Assembly (NCBI GenBank): GCA_037045045.1 | Contig: JBAOHL010000004.1 | Span: 310,001-374,000 of the forward strand | Direction: 5' to 3' | Length of the DNA: 64,000 bases | Source of the DNA: Phosphoribacter sp037045045 | GTDB taxonomy: Bacteria > Actinomycetota > Actinomycetes > Actinomycetales > Dermatophilaceae | Shown: positions 8,506-17,963 of the stretch, one piece after another | Numbering within the stretch: the first letter of the stretch is position 1 | Layout: each line of letters opens with the position of its first letter | Program-made: the position numbers and the translations under genes | Notes under the pieces: model-generated | Seen by the model: only the letters and a program-made list of their open reading frames with translations | Database searches by the model: none | Told to the model about the DNA's origin: nothing

Positions 8506-9477
8506 ATGACCGCGCTACGCCTGGGCACCCGCCGCAGCCTGCTGGCCACCACCCAGTCCGAGTGGGTCGCCGGACGGCTCCGCGAGCGCGGGCACGTGGT
8601 CGACCTCGTGCCGATCAGCACGGCCGGCGACGAGACCCGCGAGCCGCTGGCCTCACTCGGAGGCACGGGTGTCTTCGCCTCGGCGCTGCGCGCGGCCGTG
8701 CGCGACGGGTCGGTGGATCTGGCCGTCCACTCGCTCAAGGACCTGCCCACCGCCGCCGAACCCGATCTCGTGTTGGCCGCCGTGCCCACCCGAGCGGACG
8801 CTCGCGATGCCCTCGTGGCCCGGGACGGCCTCACCCTCGGCGGGCTGCCCACCGACTCGGTCCTGGGCACCGGATCGCCGCGTCGGATCGCTCAACTCGC
8901 CGCCTTGGGGCTAGGCCTGCGGTTCGAATCGGTGCGCGGCAACGTCGACACCCGGGTGCGCCTGGTCGACGAGGGCGCGCTGGACGCTGTCGTCGTCGCC
9001 CGCGCCGGGCTGGTCCGGCTGGGCCTGAGCGATCGGGTCACCGAGGTCCTCGACCCGGTCCAGGTGTTGCCCGCCCCGGGGCAGGGCGCTCTCGCGGTCG
9101 AGTGCCGGGCCGACCGGGAGGACGTCCGCGCTGCCCTGGCCCCCCTCGACGACGCCGATACCCGCGCTGCGGTGGCCGCCGAACGAGCGCTGCTCGCCGC
9201 GTTGCAGGGTGGCTGTCACGCACCGGTCGGCGCGCTGGCCGAGGTGGTCGAGGACGACACCGGCCCGGCCATCTCGTTGCGGGCCGCCGTCCTGGCCCCC
9301 GACGGCTCGGCCGGGCTCCGTCGGTCGATGGTCGGACCGATCGAGGATCCGGAAGGCCTCGGCGTCCGACTCGCCGCGCTGCTGCTCGATGCGGGCGCTT
9401 CGGCGCTCACCCCCAGAACTCCGTCGACCGGTACACCGGCCGACGCGACCTGCCCCACGACCCCGGAGGTGCACTGA
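8506..9477 (+). CDS. hemC: Hydroxymethylbilane synthase (porphobilinogen deaminase)
   Basis: Joins four porphobilinogen units into hydroxymethylbilane in tetrapyrrole synthesis. The 323-residue protein shows VHSLKDLPT (about residue 80), GTGSPRR (about 122) and the dipyrromethane-cofactor cysteine in GGCHAPVGA (Cys about residue 237). ATG at 8506 follows GGAGGATCCGGCG, a strong ribosome site. It comes 40 bases after rex. In Streptomyces hemA sits between rex and hemC, and it is missing here. Its stop overlaps the next start by one base. Confidence 0.96.
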   Translation: MTALRLGTRRSLLATTQSEWVAGRLRERGHVVDLVPISTAGDETREPLASLGGTGVFASALRAAVRDGSVDLAVHSLKDLPTAAEPDLVLAAVPTRADARDALVARDGLTLGGLPTDSVLGTGSPRRIAQLAALGLGLRFESVRGNVDTRVRLVDEGALDAVVVARAGLVRLGLSDRVTEVLDPVQVLPAPGQGALAVECRADREDVRAALAPLDDADTRAAVAAERALLAALQGGCHAPVGALAEVVEDDTGPAISLRAAVLAPDGSAGLRRSMVGPIEDPEGLGVRLAALLLDAGASALTPRTPSTGTPADATCPTTPEVH

Positions 9478-11084
9478 TGATCCAGGAACCCCGCAACGTC
9501 AGAGTCGCGTTTGTCGGCTCTGGCCCGGGCGACCCGAGCCTGATGACGGTGCGCTCTCGTGAACTGCTCGCCGAGGCCGACGTCGTCGTGACGGACAAGA
9601 TCGGCGGCGACGCCTTCGTCACCGCCTTCGCCCGTGCGGACGTGCCCGTCGTCGACGCCGGGCATGGCGAGCACGGCGAGGACCTCACCCGGGCCTCCCG
9701 GGCCAAGCTCGTCGTCGCCGCGGCGACCGCACTGCCCGACGGCGGTCTCGTCGTGCGGCTCATGGACGGCGACACCGCGATGTTCAACGGGTTCGCCGCC
9801 GAGGCGCTGGCCCTGCGCAAGGCCGGCATCCCGTTCGAGGTCGTTCCAGGCGTCAGCGCGGTAACGTCCGTCGCCATGTATGCCGGCGTCCCGCTGACCT
9901 CGCAGCAGGCCCGCACCGTCCACGTCGTCTGTCTCACCGACACACCGCTGGACTGGCGCAACGCCGTCGACCCGTCGACGACCGTCGTCGTGCTCGGCCA
10001 ACCGCACCGGCTCGGCGGGGCGCTCGAGCAGATCCGCGAGGCGGGCGCCAGCGCCGAGACTCCCGTGGCGATCGTCGAACACGGGACGACGACCCGCCAG
10101 CGCACCCACGTGACGACCCTGGGGGCCGGGCCTGCCCTGATCGAGCGCTGCGGCGTCGCCGCACCGTGTATCGCCGTCGTCGGGGCGACGGTCGAGCTGC
10201 GCGAATCCCTGTCGTGGTTCGAGAGCAAGCCACTGTTCGGCTGGCAGGTTCTCGTGCCCCGGACCAAGGACCAGGCCGACCGCACCATCGATCGGCTGGC
10301 GCGGTACGGCGGGCGGGCAACCGTCGTGCCGACCATCTCGGTCGAGCCCCCCCGCACGCCCCAGCAGATGGAACGCGCCGTCACCGGCCTGGTCACCGGA
10401 CGCTACGAATGGATCGGGTTCACCTCGGTCAACGCCGTGCGGGCCGTCCGAGAGAAGTTCCAGGAGTACGGCCTCGACGCGCGGGCGATGGCCGGCCTGC
10501 GGATCGCCGCCGTCGGCGGTACCACCGCGGCGGCCCTGCGCGACTGGGGGCTCGAGCCGGACCTCGTGCCCATGGGCGAACAGTCCACGGCAGGTTTGCT
10601 CGCCGAGTGGCCCGACTACGACCCGCAATGCGACCCGATCGACCGGGTCTTCCTCCCTCGCGCCGACATCGCCACCGACACCCTGGTCGCCGGGCTCGTC
10701 GAGTTGGGCTGGGCGGTCGACGACGTCACGGCATACCGGACCGTGCGGGCTGCCCCGCCGCCGGCACACATCCGCGAGGCGATCAAGGGCGGGGCCTTCG
10801 ACGCGGTCGTCTTCACCTCGAGTTCCACGGTGCGCAACCTCGTCGGGATCGCCGGCAAGCCGCACCCGAACACCGTCGTCGCCTGCATCGGTCCGCAGAC
10901 CGCGAAGACCGCCGAAGAGCACGGGCTGCGAGTCGACGTCTTGGCTCCCGAGGCCAGTGCCGACGCACTCGTCGACGCGCTCGCCGCGCACGGGGCAGTG
11001 CGCGCGCTGGACGCCGCCCAACACGGCGAACCGTTGGTGCGACCCAGCCAGCGGCGCGCGTCGGCCCGGCGTCGAGCCAGGTGA
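9477..11084 (+). CDS. Bifunctional uroporphyrinogen-III C-methyltransferase / uroporphyrinogen-III synthase
   Basis: Fusion of an N-terminal CobA-type SAM methyltransferase (VAFVGSGPGDPSLMTVRS near residues 11-28; RLMDGDTAMFNG near 97) and a C-terminal HemD domain beginning about residue 251 (GWQVLVPRTKDQADR). The HemD half closes the ring to uroporphyrinogen III for haem; the methyltransferase half makes precorrin-2 for sirohaem or cobalamin. The fusion is normal in actinobacteria. At 535 residues it is of usual length. It overlaps hemC by one base and hemB by four, so the three are translationally coupled. Confidence 0.94.
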   Translation: MIQEPRNVRVAFVGSGPGDPSLMTVRSRELLAEADVVVTDKIGGDAFVTAFARADVPVVDAGHGEHGEDLTRASRAKLVVAAATALPDGGLVVRLMDGDTAMFNGFAAEALALRKAGIPFEVVPGVSAVTSVAMYAGVPLTSQQARTVHVVCLTDTPLDWRNAVDPSTTVVVLGQPHRLGGALEQIREAGASAETPVAIVEHGTTTRQRTHVTTLGAGPALIERCGVAAPCIAVVGATVELRESLSWFESKPLFGWQVLVPRTKDQADRTIDRLARYGGRATVVPTISVEPPRTPQQMERAVTGLVTGRYEWIGFTSVNAVRAVREKFQEYGLDARAMAGLRIAAVGGTTAAALRDWGLEPDLVPMGEQSTAGLLAEWPDYDPQCDPIDRVFLPRADIATDTLVAGLVELGWAVDDVTAYRTVRAAPPPAHIREAIKGGAFDAVVFTSSSTVRNLVGIAGKPHPNTVVACIGPQTAKTAEEHGLRVDVLAPEASADALVDALAAHGAVRALDAAQHGEPLVRPSQRRASARRRAR

Positions 11085-12157
11085 TCTCGCCGCCGGCAGG
11101 ATCGACCGGCTCGGCCCGGGAAGCATCCGCGGGTCGTCCCGCCACCGCGCTCGCCGGCCCTCCGGCGCCGTCCTCGGCGGCCGGGCCGGCCTGGCCGGTG
11201 GGCCGTCCGCGACGGCTTCGGGCCACGCCGGCGCTGCGCCGGCTCGTCGCCGAGACGCGGCTGCACCCCGCCGACCTCGTGCTGCCGGTGTTCGTCCGCG
11301 AGGGAGCGAGCGCTCCGGCGGCGATCTCCTCGATGCCCGGGGTGGTCCAACACACCCTCGACAGCCTCGTCGACGAGGCGAAGCGCGCTCGGGATGCCGG
11401 CCTCGGGGGCCTCATGGTCTTCGGCGTCCCGCAGCGGCGCGACGCGGAAGGCTCCGGCGCCCAGGACCCGGACGGCATCCTCAACGTCGCGCTGAACCGT
11501 GTCAGGCAGGCCTGCGGCGACGAGCTGGTCCTCATGGCCGACCTGTGCCTCGACGAGTTCACCGACCACGGTCACTGTGGCGTGCTCGACGGCACCGGGC
11601 GAGTGGACAACGACGCGACCCTGGGTCGGTATGCCGCGATGGGGCTCGCCCAAGCCGCGGCTGGCGCTCACGTCCTCGGGCTCAGCGGGATGATGGACGG
11701 GCAGGTGGGACACGTCCGGGCAGCGCTCGACGACGCCGGCCGCGAGGACGTCGTGCTGCTTGCGTATGCCGCGAAGTACGCTTCGGGGTTCTTCGGTCCG
11801 TTCCGCGAGGCGGTCGAATCGACGTTGCAGGGCGATCGGGCGACGTATCAGCAGGACCCGGCCAACGGTCGGGAGGCGGTCCGCGAGGTGCTCGCCGATG
11901 TCGCCGAGGGGGCCGACATCGTCATGGTCAAGCCCGCGCTGCCCTACCTCGACGTGCTCGCCCGGACCCGGGCGATCGTCGACGTCCCGGTCGCGGCATA
12001 CCAGGTGTCGGGCGAGTACGCGATGATCGAGGCAGCCGCCGCACAGGGCTGGCTGGATCGGCGCCGGTGCGTGCTCGAGGCCCTCACGTCGGTGCGCCGC
12101 GCCGGTGCGTCGATCGTGGTGACCTATCACGCGCTCGAGGTGGCCGGCTGGCTCTAA
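11081..12157 (+). CDS. hemB: Porphobilinogen synthase (delta-aminolevulinate dehydratase)
   Basis: Condenses two aminolevulinate molecules to porphobilinogen. The two Schiff-base lysines are in AYAAKYASGFFG (about 230) and MVKPALPYLD (about 284). The metal loop reads MADLCLDEFTDHGHCGVL, giving Cys-Asp-Cys rather than the three cysteines of the E. coli zinc site, a mixed form seen in actinobacteria. GTG at 11081 overlaps the previous stop as GTGA and gives 358 residues with an Ala/Pro/Gly-rich N-terminal tail of about 45 residues before the core at RLRATPALRRLV. Confidence 0.95.
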   Translation: MISPPAGSTGSAREASAGRPATALAGPPAPSSAAGPAWPVGRPRRLRATPALRRLVAETRLHPADLVLPVFVREGASAPAAISSMPGVVQHTLDSLVDEAKRARDAGLGGLMVFGVPQRRDAEGSGAQDPDGILNVALNRVRQACGDELVLMADLCLDEFTDHGHCGVLDGTGRVDNDATLGRYAAMGLAQAAAGAHVLGLSGMMDGQVGHVRAALDDAGREDVVLLAYAAKYASGFFGPFREAVESTLQGDRATYQQDPANGREAVREVLADVAEGADIVMVKPALPYLDVLARTRAIVDVPVAAYQVSGEYAMIEAAAAQGWLDRRRCVLEALTSVRRAGASIVVTYHALEVAGWL

Positions 12158-12175
12158 CCGCCCGGGCCGGGCCGA

Positions 12176-13222
<1,047 letters not shown>

Positions 13223-13439
13223 CGTGGCGAGGGTACCTCTGCGGCCGAGACGTCCGGCAATGCCGCGCCCGCGTCGCCGGATCCGGGCCGACAACCAACC
13301 TGGGCGTGCCGCTTGCGCGCCGGGTAGCCCCGCCTGGGGCAGCCGCCCCGGCTCAGGAGGGGACGAGGGTCCACAGAGTCATCGGCCGCCTTGTCGGCAA
13401 CCCGATACCGGATTCGCGGGGGACCCCCGTCCGCCCTGG

Positions 13440-13970
13440 TCAGGCCTTGAGCAGCTGGACTTCGAGGACGATCTGGACCTTGTCCGAGACGAGTACGCCG
13501 CCGCCTTCGAGAGCGGCGTTCCACTCCAGGCCCCAGTCCTTGCGGTTGACCGTCGTGGTGGCTTCGAAGGCCGCCTTGGTGTTACCCCACGGGTCGGCCG
13601 CGACGCCCTCGAAGGACAGGTCGAAGCGCACCGGCCGGGTCACGCCGCGGATCGTCAGGTCGCCCTGGAGCGAGTCCGGTCCGACGGCGGTCGACGTGAA
13701 GGACATCTGGGGGTGATTGTCCGCGTCGAAGAAGTCCGCACTACGCAGGTGCGCGTCGCGGTCGGCGTTGCCGGTGGACACCGACGCGATGTCGGCCGTG
13801 GCCGTCACCGACGAGTCCTCGAACGTCTCGGCGATCGTCACGGTGCCGGCGACCTGGCCGAACCGTCCGCGCACCTTGGTGACCATGAGGTGACGGGCGA
13901 CGAAGCCCACCTCGGAGTGCGACGGGTCGACGGTCCATGTGCCGGGGGTGAGGTCCGGGAAGCTGCTCAT
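13440..13970 (-). CDS. YceI-family lipocalin-like protein
   Basis: A 176-residue YceI-domain protein, a beta-barrel fold that binds polyprenyl or other isoprenoid lipids in known structures. It has the characteristic opening GTWTVDPSHSEVGFVARHLM and a later GDLTIRGVTRPVRF strand. No signal peptide is visible, so it is probably cytoplasmic, as for many actinobacterial members. It is divergent from a MarR regulator gene with a small palindrome between them, suggesting that MarR controls it. The 217 bases between it and the deacetylase hold nothing I recognise. Confidence 0.9.
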   Translation of the reverse strand: MSSFPDLTPGTWTVDPSHSEVGFVARHLMVTKVRGRFGQVAGTVTIAETFEDSSVTATADIASVSTGNADRDAHLRSADFFDADNHPQMSFTSTAVGPDSLQGDLTIRGVTRPVRFDLSFEGVAADPWGNTKAAFEATTTVNRKDWGLEWNAALEGGGVLVSDKVQIVLEVQLLKA

Positions 13971-14033
13971 CGCGGCGTCCTCTCTCCGCCCTGTGGCGGT
14001 TCTATGCTGTAGGGGAACGACGTGTTCAGCTAC

Positions 14034-14047
14034 ATTGAATCATCAAT
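14034..14047. promoter_or_regulatory. Probable MarR operator
   Basis: ATTGAATCATCAAT is an inverted repeat (ATTGA/TCAAT with four spacer bases), AT-rich in a GC-rich gap between the divergent YceI and MarR genes. The size fits MarR-family half-sites. Assignment is by position and symmetry only. Confidence 0.55.
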
Positions 14048-14068
14048 TATTCCGGGTGGGGGGGCACG

Positions 14069-14545
14069 ATGGCCAGAGGGCGCGATCCTCGCTGGCTCAC
14101 CGAACCCCAGCAGCGGGCCTGGCGGGCCTACCTGCACGGTGGACGGCTGCTCATGGACGTCCTCGACCACGACCTGTCCGAGCACGGTCTGCAGCTGTCC
14201 GAGTACGAGATCGTCTCGATGCTCTCCGAGGCACCCGGCACCCAGATGCGCATGTCCGAGCTGGCCGATCTGGTGGTCCAGTCGCGCAGCCGACTCACCC
14301 ACACCGCCAGCCGGCTGGAACGCCGCGGCTGGGTCACCCGCGAGCCCTGCCCGGACGATCGTCGGGGAGTCCTGCTCACCCTCACCGAGGCCGGCCGCGA
14401 CCAAGTCCGCCGGCTCGCGCCGATCCACCTGGCCAGCGTCCGCGCGCGGCTCGTCGACGTACTCACCCCCGCGCAATTCGCGGCGCTCGGCGAGGCCATG
14501 TCGGTGGTGTCCGAGCACCTCGGCCACCCCACGTCGACGGCCTGA
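14069..14545 (+). CDS. MarR-family transcriptional regulator
   Basis: A 158-residue winged-helix regulator. The recognition region reads MRMSELADLVVQSRSRLTHT, with the wing CPDDRRGVLLTLTEAG, the hallmark DxRxxxLxLT of MarR proteins. ATG at 14069 follows a GGTGGGGGGG stretch. Divergent from the YceI gene, which is probably its target together with itself. The ligand is unknown. The pairing of MarR with YceI recurs in actinobacteria and might respond to lipophilic stress; that is an inference. Confidence 0.9.
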   Translation: MARGRDPRWLTEPQQRAWRAYLHGGRLLMDVLDHDLSEHGLQLSEYEIVSMLSEAPGTQMRMSELADLVVQSRSRLTHTASRLERRGWVTREPCPDDRRGVLLTLTEAGRDQVRRLAPIHLASVRARLVDVLTPAQFAALGEAMSVVSEHLGHPTSTA

Positions 14546-14599
14546 GGGGCCCGCGACCGACGCTGCGACCGGGCGAGTCGACCTGCCAGACTCGCACCC

Positions 14600-15928
14600 A
14601 TGACCGACGCGGCATACCCGTTCGAGGCCCCCGCCTCCGCGAGGCTGTTCGAGCGCGCCGGTGCGGTCACGCCCGGCGGAGTCAATTCGCCGGTCCGGGC
14701 CTTCCGCGCGGTCGGTGGGACACCGCGGTTCGTTCGGGAGGGCGCCGGCGCGTGGCTCACCGACGTCGACGGACGCCGGTACGTCGACCTCGTCGGCTCC
14801 TGGGGGGCGATGATCCTCGGCCACGCGCACCCGCAGGTCCGGTATGCCGTCGCGCAGGCCGTCGCGCGCGGATTCGGCTTCGGCACGCCGACCGAGACCG
14901 AGGTCGCCCTCGCCGAGGAGATCGTCTCCCGAGTGGCCCCGGTCGAACGGGTCCGCCTGGTCTCCAGCGGTACCGAGGCGACGATGAGCGCCCTGCGGGT
15001 GGCCCGGGCGTTCACCGGCCGTTCCGTGGTCGTCAAGTTCGCCGGGCACTACCACGGGCACGTCGACGCGTTACTGGCCGCTGCCGGGTCGGGCGTGGCC
15101 ACTCTGGCCCTGCCCGACTCGGCGGGGGTCCCGGAGGCAGTGGCCGCGCAGACCGTCGTCCTGCCCTACAACGACATCGGCGCCGTGGAGGATGCCTTTG
15201 CTCAGCGCGGTAGCGAGATCGCCTGCGTCGTCGTGGAGGCCGCCGCCGGCAACATGGGCGTCGTGCCGCCAGGCCCCGGATTCACCGAGGCGCTGCTGCG
15301 GCTGGCCCACGACCACGGGGCGCTCGTCGTGTCCGACGAGGTGATGACCGGGTTCCGCTGCTCGGCCGCCGGGTGGTACGGGCTGGAGGGCCCCTATCCG
15401 GACGGACTGGCACCCGACTTGTTCACCTTCGGCAAGGTGATGGGCGGGGGGCTGCCGGCGGCGGCGTTCGGGGGGCGGGCCGATCTCATGGACCTGTTGG
15501 CCCCGCAAGGCCCGGTGTACCAAGCCGGCACGCTGTCGGGCAATCCCATCGCCTGCACGGCCGGGCTGACGACGCTGCGGCTGTGCACGCCCGCCGTCTA
15601 TACCCACCTCGACGGCGCGGCCCACGCCATCGCCGAGGCCGCCGGCGCGGCACTGACCGCGGCCGGGGTGCCCCATGCGATCCAGTGGGCCGGGTCGATG
15701 TTCTCGGTGTTCTTCCGCGAGGGGCCGGTGCGCGACTACGCCGCGGCAACGGCCCAGCCCACGGCGACCTACCGTGCCTTCTTCCACGCGATGCTCGCGG
15801 CCGGGGTCCACCTGCCCCCGAGCGCCTTCGAATGCTGGTTCGTGTCCGCGGCGCACGACGACGCGGCCGTCGAGCACGTCCGCCGGGCCCTGCCGACCGC
15901 AGCGCACGCGGCCGCCGCCGCGATGTGA
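14600..15928 (+). CDS. hemL: Glutamate-1-semialdehyde 2,1-aminomutase
   Basis: PLP enzyme that converts glutamate-1-semialdehyde to 5-aminolevulinate, so this organism makes haem by the C5 route. The PLP lysine is in FTFGKVMGGGLP (Lys about residue 279) and the opening TPGGVNSPVRAF is typical. The 442-residue length is normal. It starts 55 bases after the MarR gene but functionally belongs with the hem genes upstream. It requires glutamyl-tRNA reductase (HemA) as partner, which is not in this window. Confidence 0.96.
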   Translation: MTDAAYPFEAPASARLFERAGAVTPGGVNSPVRAFRAVGGTPRFVREGAGAWLTDVDGRRYVDLVGSWGAMILGHAHPQVRYAVAQAVARGFGFGTPTETEVALAEEIVSRVAPVERVRLVSSGTEATMSALRVARAFTGRSVVVKFAGHYHGHVDALLAAAGSGVATLALPDSAGVPEAVAAQTVVLPYNDIGAVEDAFAQRGSEIACVVVEAAAGNMGVVPPGPGFTEALLRLAHDHGALVVSDEVMTGFRCSAAGWYGLEGPYPDGLAPDLFTFGKVMGGGLPAAAFGGRADLMDLLAPQGPVYQAGTLSGNPIACTAGLTTLRLCTPAVYTHLDGAAHAIAEAAGAALTAAGVPHAIQWAGSMFSVFFREGPVRDYAAATAQPTATYRAFFHAMLAAGVHLPPSAFECWFVSAAHDDAAVEHVRRALPTAAHAAAAAM

Positions 15929-15938
15929 CAATGGGGTC

Positions 15939-16583
15939 ATGCCCACCTCGATGACCGTCGTGCACCTGTTGCGCCACGGCGAGGTCGACAACCCCACCCG
16001 GGTCCTCTACGGGCGCCGCCCGGGCTTTCGGCTCTCTGATCGCGGCCTGGCCATGGCGCGGATGGTCGCCGACCACCTCAGCGACCACGACATCGTCCAT
16101 CTCGTGTCCTCGCCGCTGGAACGGGCCATGCAGACCGCCGAACCCATCGCCGCCGATCGGGGCTTGCCCATCGTCGTGGACGAGCGGGTCATCGAAGCGG
16201 AGAACTGGTTCGAGGGCACCGTCGTCGGCCGGGGCGACGGTATCCTGCGCACTCCGGGCGCGTGGCGCAAGCTCGTCAACCCGTTCACGCCGTCCTGGGG
16301 CGAGCCGTACGAGCAAATCGCCGCGCGGATGCTCGCCGCCGTCGACGAGGCGCGCGCCGCGGCGCGCGGCCACGAGGCGGTCATCGTCTCTCATCAGTTG
16401 CCGGTCTGGACCGCGCGCAGCAAACTGCTCGGCCGCAAGCTCTGGCACGACCCCCGCCGGCGCCAGTGCGCGCTGGCCTCGTTGACCTCCCTGCACTACC
16501 TCGGCGACTCGCTCGAATCTGTCGAATACGCCGAACCCGCCGCGGCACTGCTGCCCGGCGCGGCGCCGGGAGCCGGCGCGTGA
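15939..16583 (+). CDS. Histidine phosphatase (phosphoglycerate-mutase family)
   Basis: A 214-residue phosphohistidine phosphatase with the catalytic LLRHGEVDNP near residue 10 (canonical RHG), SSPLERAMQTAEP, the acid-base glutamate in EAENWFEG, and the second histidine in VIVSHQLPV. The substrate is not evident; in actinobacteria this gene regularly precedes resA in the cytochrome c maturation operon. ATG at 15939 is used (15951 also possible). Its stop overlaps the resA start as GTGA. Confidence 0.88.
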   Translation: MPTSMTVVHLLRHGEVDNPTRVLYGRRPGFRLSDRGLAMARMVADHLSDHDIVHLVSSPLERAMQTAEPIAADRGLPIVVDERVIEAENWFEGTVVGRGDGILRTPGAWRKLVNPFTPSWGEPYEQIAARMLAAVDEARAAARGHEAVIVSHQLPVWTARSKLLGRKLWHDPRRRQCALASLTSLHYLGDSLESVEYAEPAAALLPGAAPGAGA

Positions 16584-17215
16584 GCCGGCGCGTGAGTCGC
16601 TCTCGCCGCCGCGGCCAGACCCGCGCGAGGGTTGGCGCCCTGGCCGCGGCCTTCGCCGTGCTCCTGCTCGCGGCGTGCGCCTCGGATCCCAGTTCGCTGG
16701 CCGAGCAGGCCAAGGGAGCCGACCGCAAGGGATATGCCGCCGGCGACGGCACGATCACCCAGCTGGCCCCCGACAAACGGGGCGCACCCTTGACCCTCGC
16801 AGGGACCACCGTCGACGGCGGTCGGTGGTCGTTGTCCGCCGAGGGCAAGGGCAGGGTCGTCGTCGTCAACGTCTGGGGGGCCTGGTGCGCCCCCTGCACG
16901 CAAGAAATGCCGACCCTGCAGACGGTGTGGTCGCAGGTGCGGGCGGCCGGCCGCAACGTCGCGTTCGTCGGGGTGGCGGTCAAGGAGTCCCCCGAGACCT
17001 CGTTGTCCTTCCTCACCCGCAACGGCGTGACCTACCCGTCGATCAGCGACCAGGCCAGCGGCGGCATCCCCATGCTCGACCTCGGCAGCGCGGCTCCGGC
17101 CACCCCGACCACCCTCGTGCTCGACACCCAGGGCCGGATCGCCGCTCGGGTGCTCGGCGTGGTCAGCGAGGCCACCCTGCGCGGCCTCGTCGACGACGCG
17201 CTCGCCCAGACGTGA
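16580..17215 (+). CDS. resA: ResA/TlpA-type thiol-disulfide oxidoreductase lipoprotein
   Basis: Extracytoplasmic thioredoxin-fold protein that reduces apocytochrome c cysteines before haem attachment. After a basic N terminus the hydrophobic segment ALAAAFAVLLLAACAS ends in a lipobox (LAAC, Cys about residue 32). The active site is WGAWCAPCTQEMP (CxxC). GTG at 16580 overlaps the previous stop by four bases. It is followed by ccdA, resB and ccsB in the standard system II order with overlaps of about four bases. Confidence 0.93.
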   Translation: MSRRVSRSRRRGQTRARVGALAAAFAVLLLAACASDPSSLAEQAKGADRKGYAAGDGTITQLAPDKRGAPLTLAGTTVDGGRWSLSAEGKGRVVVVNVWGAWCAPCTQEMPTLQTVWSQVRAAGRNVAFVGVAVKESPETSLSFLTRNGVTYPSISDQASGGIPMLDLGSAAPATPTTLVLDTQGRIAARVLGVVSEATLRGLVDDALAQT

Positions 17216-17958
17216 GCCTCACCATCGCCTCCGGCGCCCTGCCGTTGGCGTTGCTCGTCGCCGCCCTGGCGGGCTTCGTCTCCTTCGCCTCACCGTGCGT
17301 GCTGCCCCTCGTGCCCGGGTTCGTCGGCTACGTCACCGGGCTGGGCGCTTCCGCCCTCGAGCAGCGGCGTCGGCCGCGCGTCCTACTCGGCACCCTGCTG
17401 TTCGTCCTGGGCTTCTCCACGGTCTATGTCCTCGGTGTCACCGCCGCCTCCGCGGCAGGGGCGGCGCTGCGCACTCACCAGGCCCTGCTGCTACGCCTCG
17501 GGGGTGGGCTCGTCATCGTCCTCGCGCTGGTCTTCCTCGGCGTCGGCGGCGGGCGCGAATTCAAGCCGCGCTGGCGACCCGCGGCGGGGCTCGCCGGGGC
17601 ACCCTTGCTCGGCGTGGTCTTCGGGCTCGGCTGGGGTCCGTGCACCGGGCCGACTCTCGCGGCGATCCTCGCCCTGGCCGCGCCATTGGGGGCCGAGGGC
17701 GGCGACGCGGTCGGTCGCGGCGCCCTGCTCGGGCTGGCCTACTGCCTCGGCCTCGGCGTGCCGTTCCTGCTCGTCGCCGGCGGGATCGGCCGCGCACACG
17801 GCATCAGCGCCTGGCTGCGCACCCACCAACGCGGCGTCCAGCGCTTCGGCGGCGGGCTGCTCATGGTGGTGGGGGTGCTCATGGTCACCGGGCTCTGGGA
17901 GGGCATCATGTCGTGGGTGCAAGCCCACCTCGTCACCGGGTTCCAGACCCCCCTCTAG
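17212..17958 (+). CDS. ccdA: Cytochrome c biogenesis protein CcdA
   Basis: Six-helix membrane protein that carries reducing power from cytoplasmic thioredoxin to ResA. The two redox cysteines are in SFASPCVLPLVPG (helix 1) and GWGPCTGPTL (helix 4), as in the DsbD/CcdA family. The 248 residues are almost all hydrophobic segments. GTG at 17212 overlaps the resA stop as GTGA. It sits between resA and resB, confirming its role in cytochrome c maturation. Confidence 0.94.
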   Translation: MSLTIASGALPLALLVAALAGFVSFASPCVLPLVPGFVGYVTGLGASALEQRRRPRVLLGTLLFVLGFSTVYVLGVTAASAAGAALRTHQALLLRLGGGLVIVLALVFLGVGGGREFKPRWRPAAGLAGAPLLGVVFGLGWGPCTGPTLAAILALAAPLGAEGGDAVGRGALLGLAYCLGLGVPFLLVAGGIGRAHGISAWLRTHQRGVQRFGGGLLMVVGVLMVTGLWEGIMSWVQAHLVTGFQTPL

Positions 17959-17963
17959 GCACG

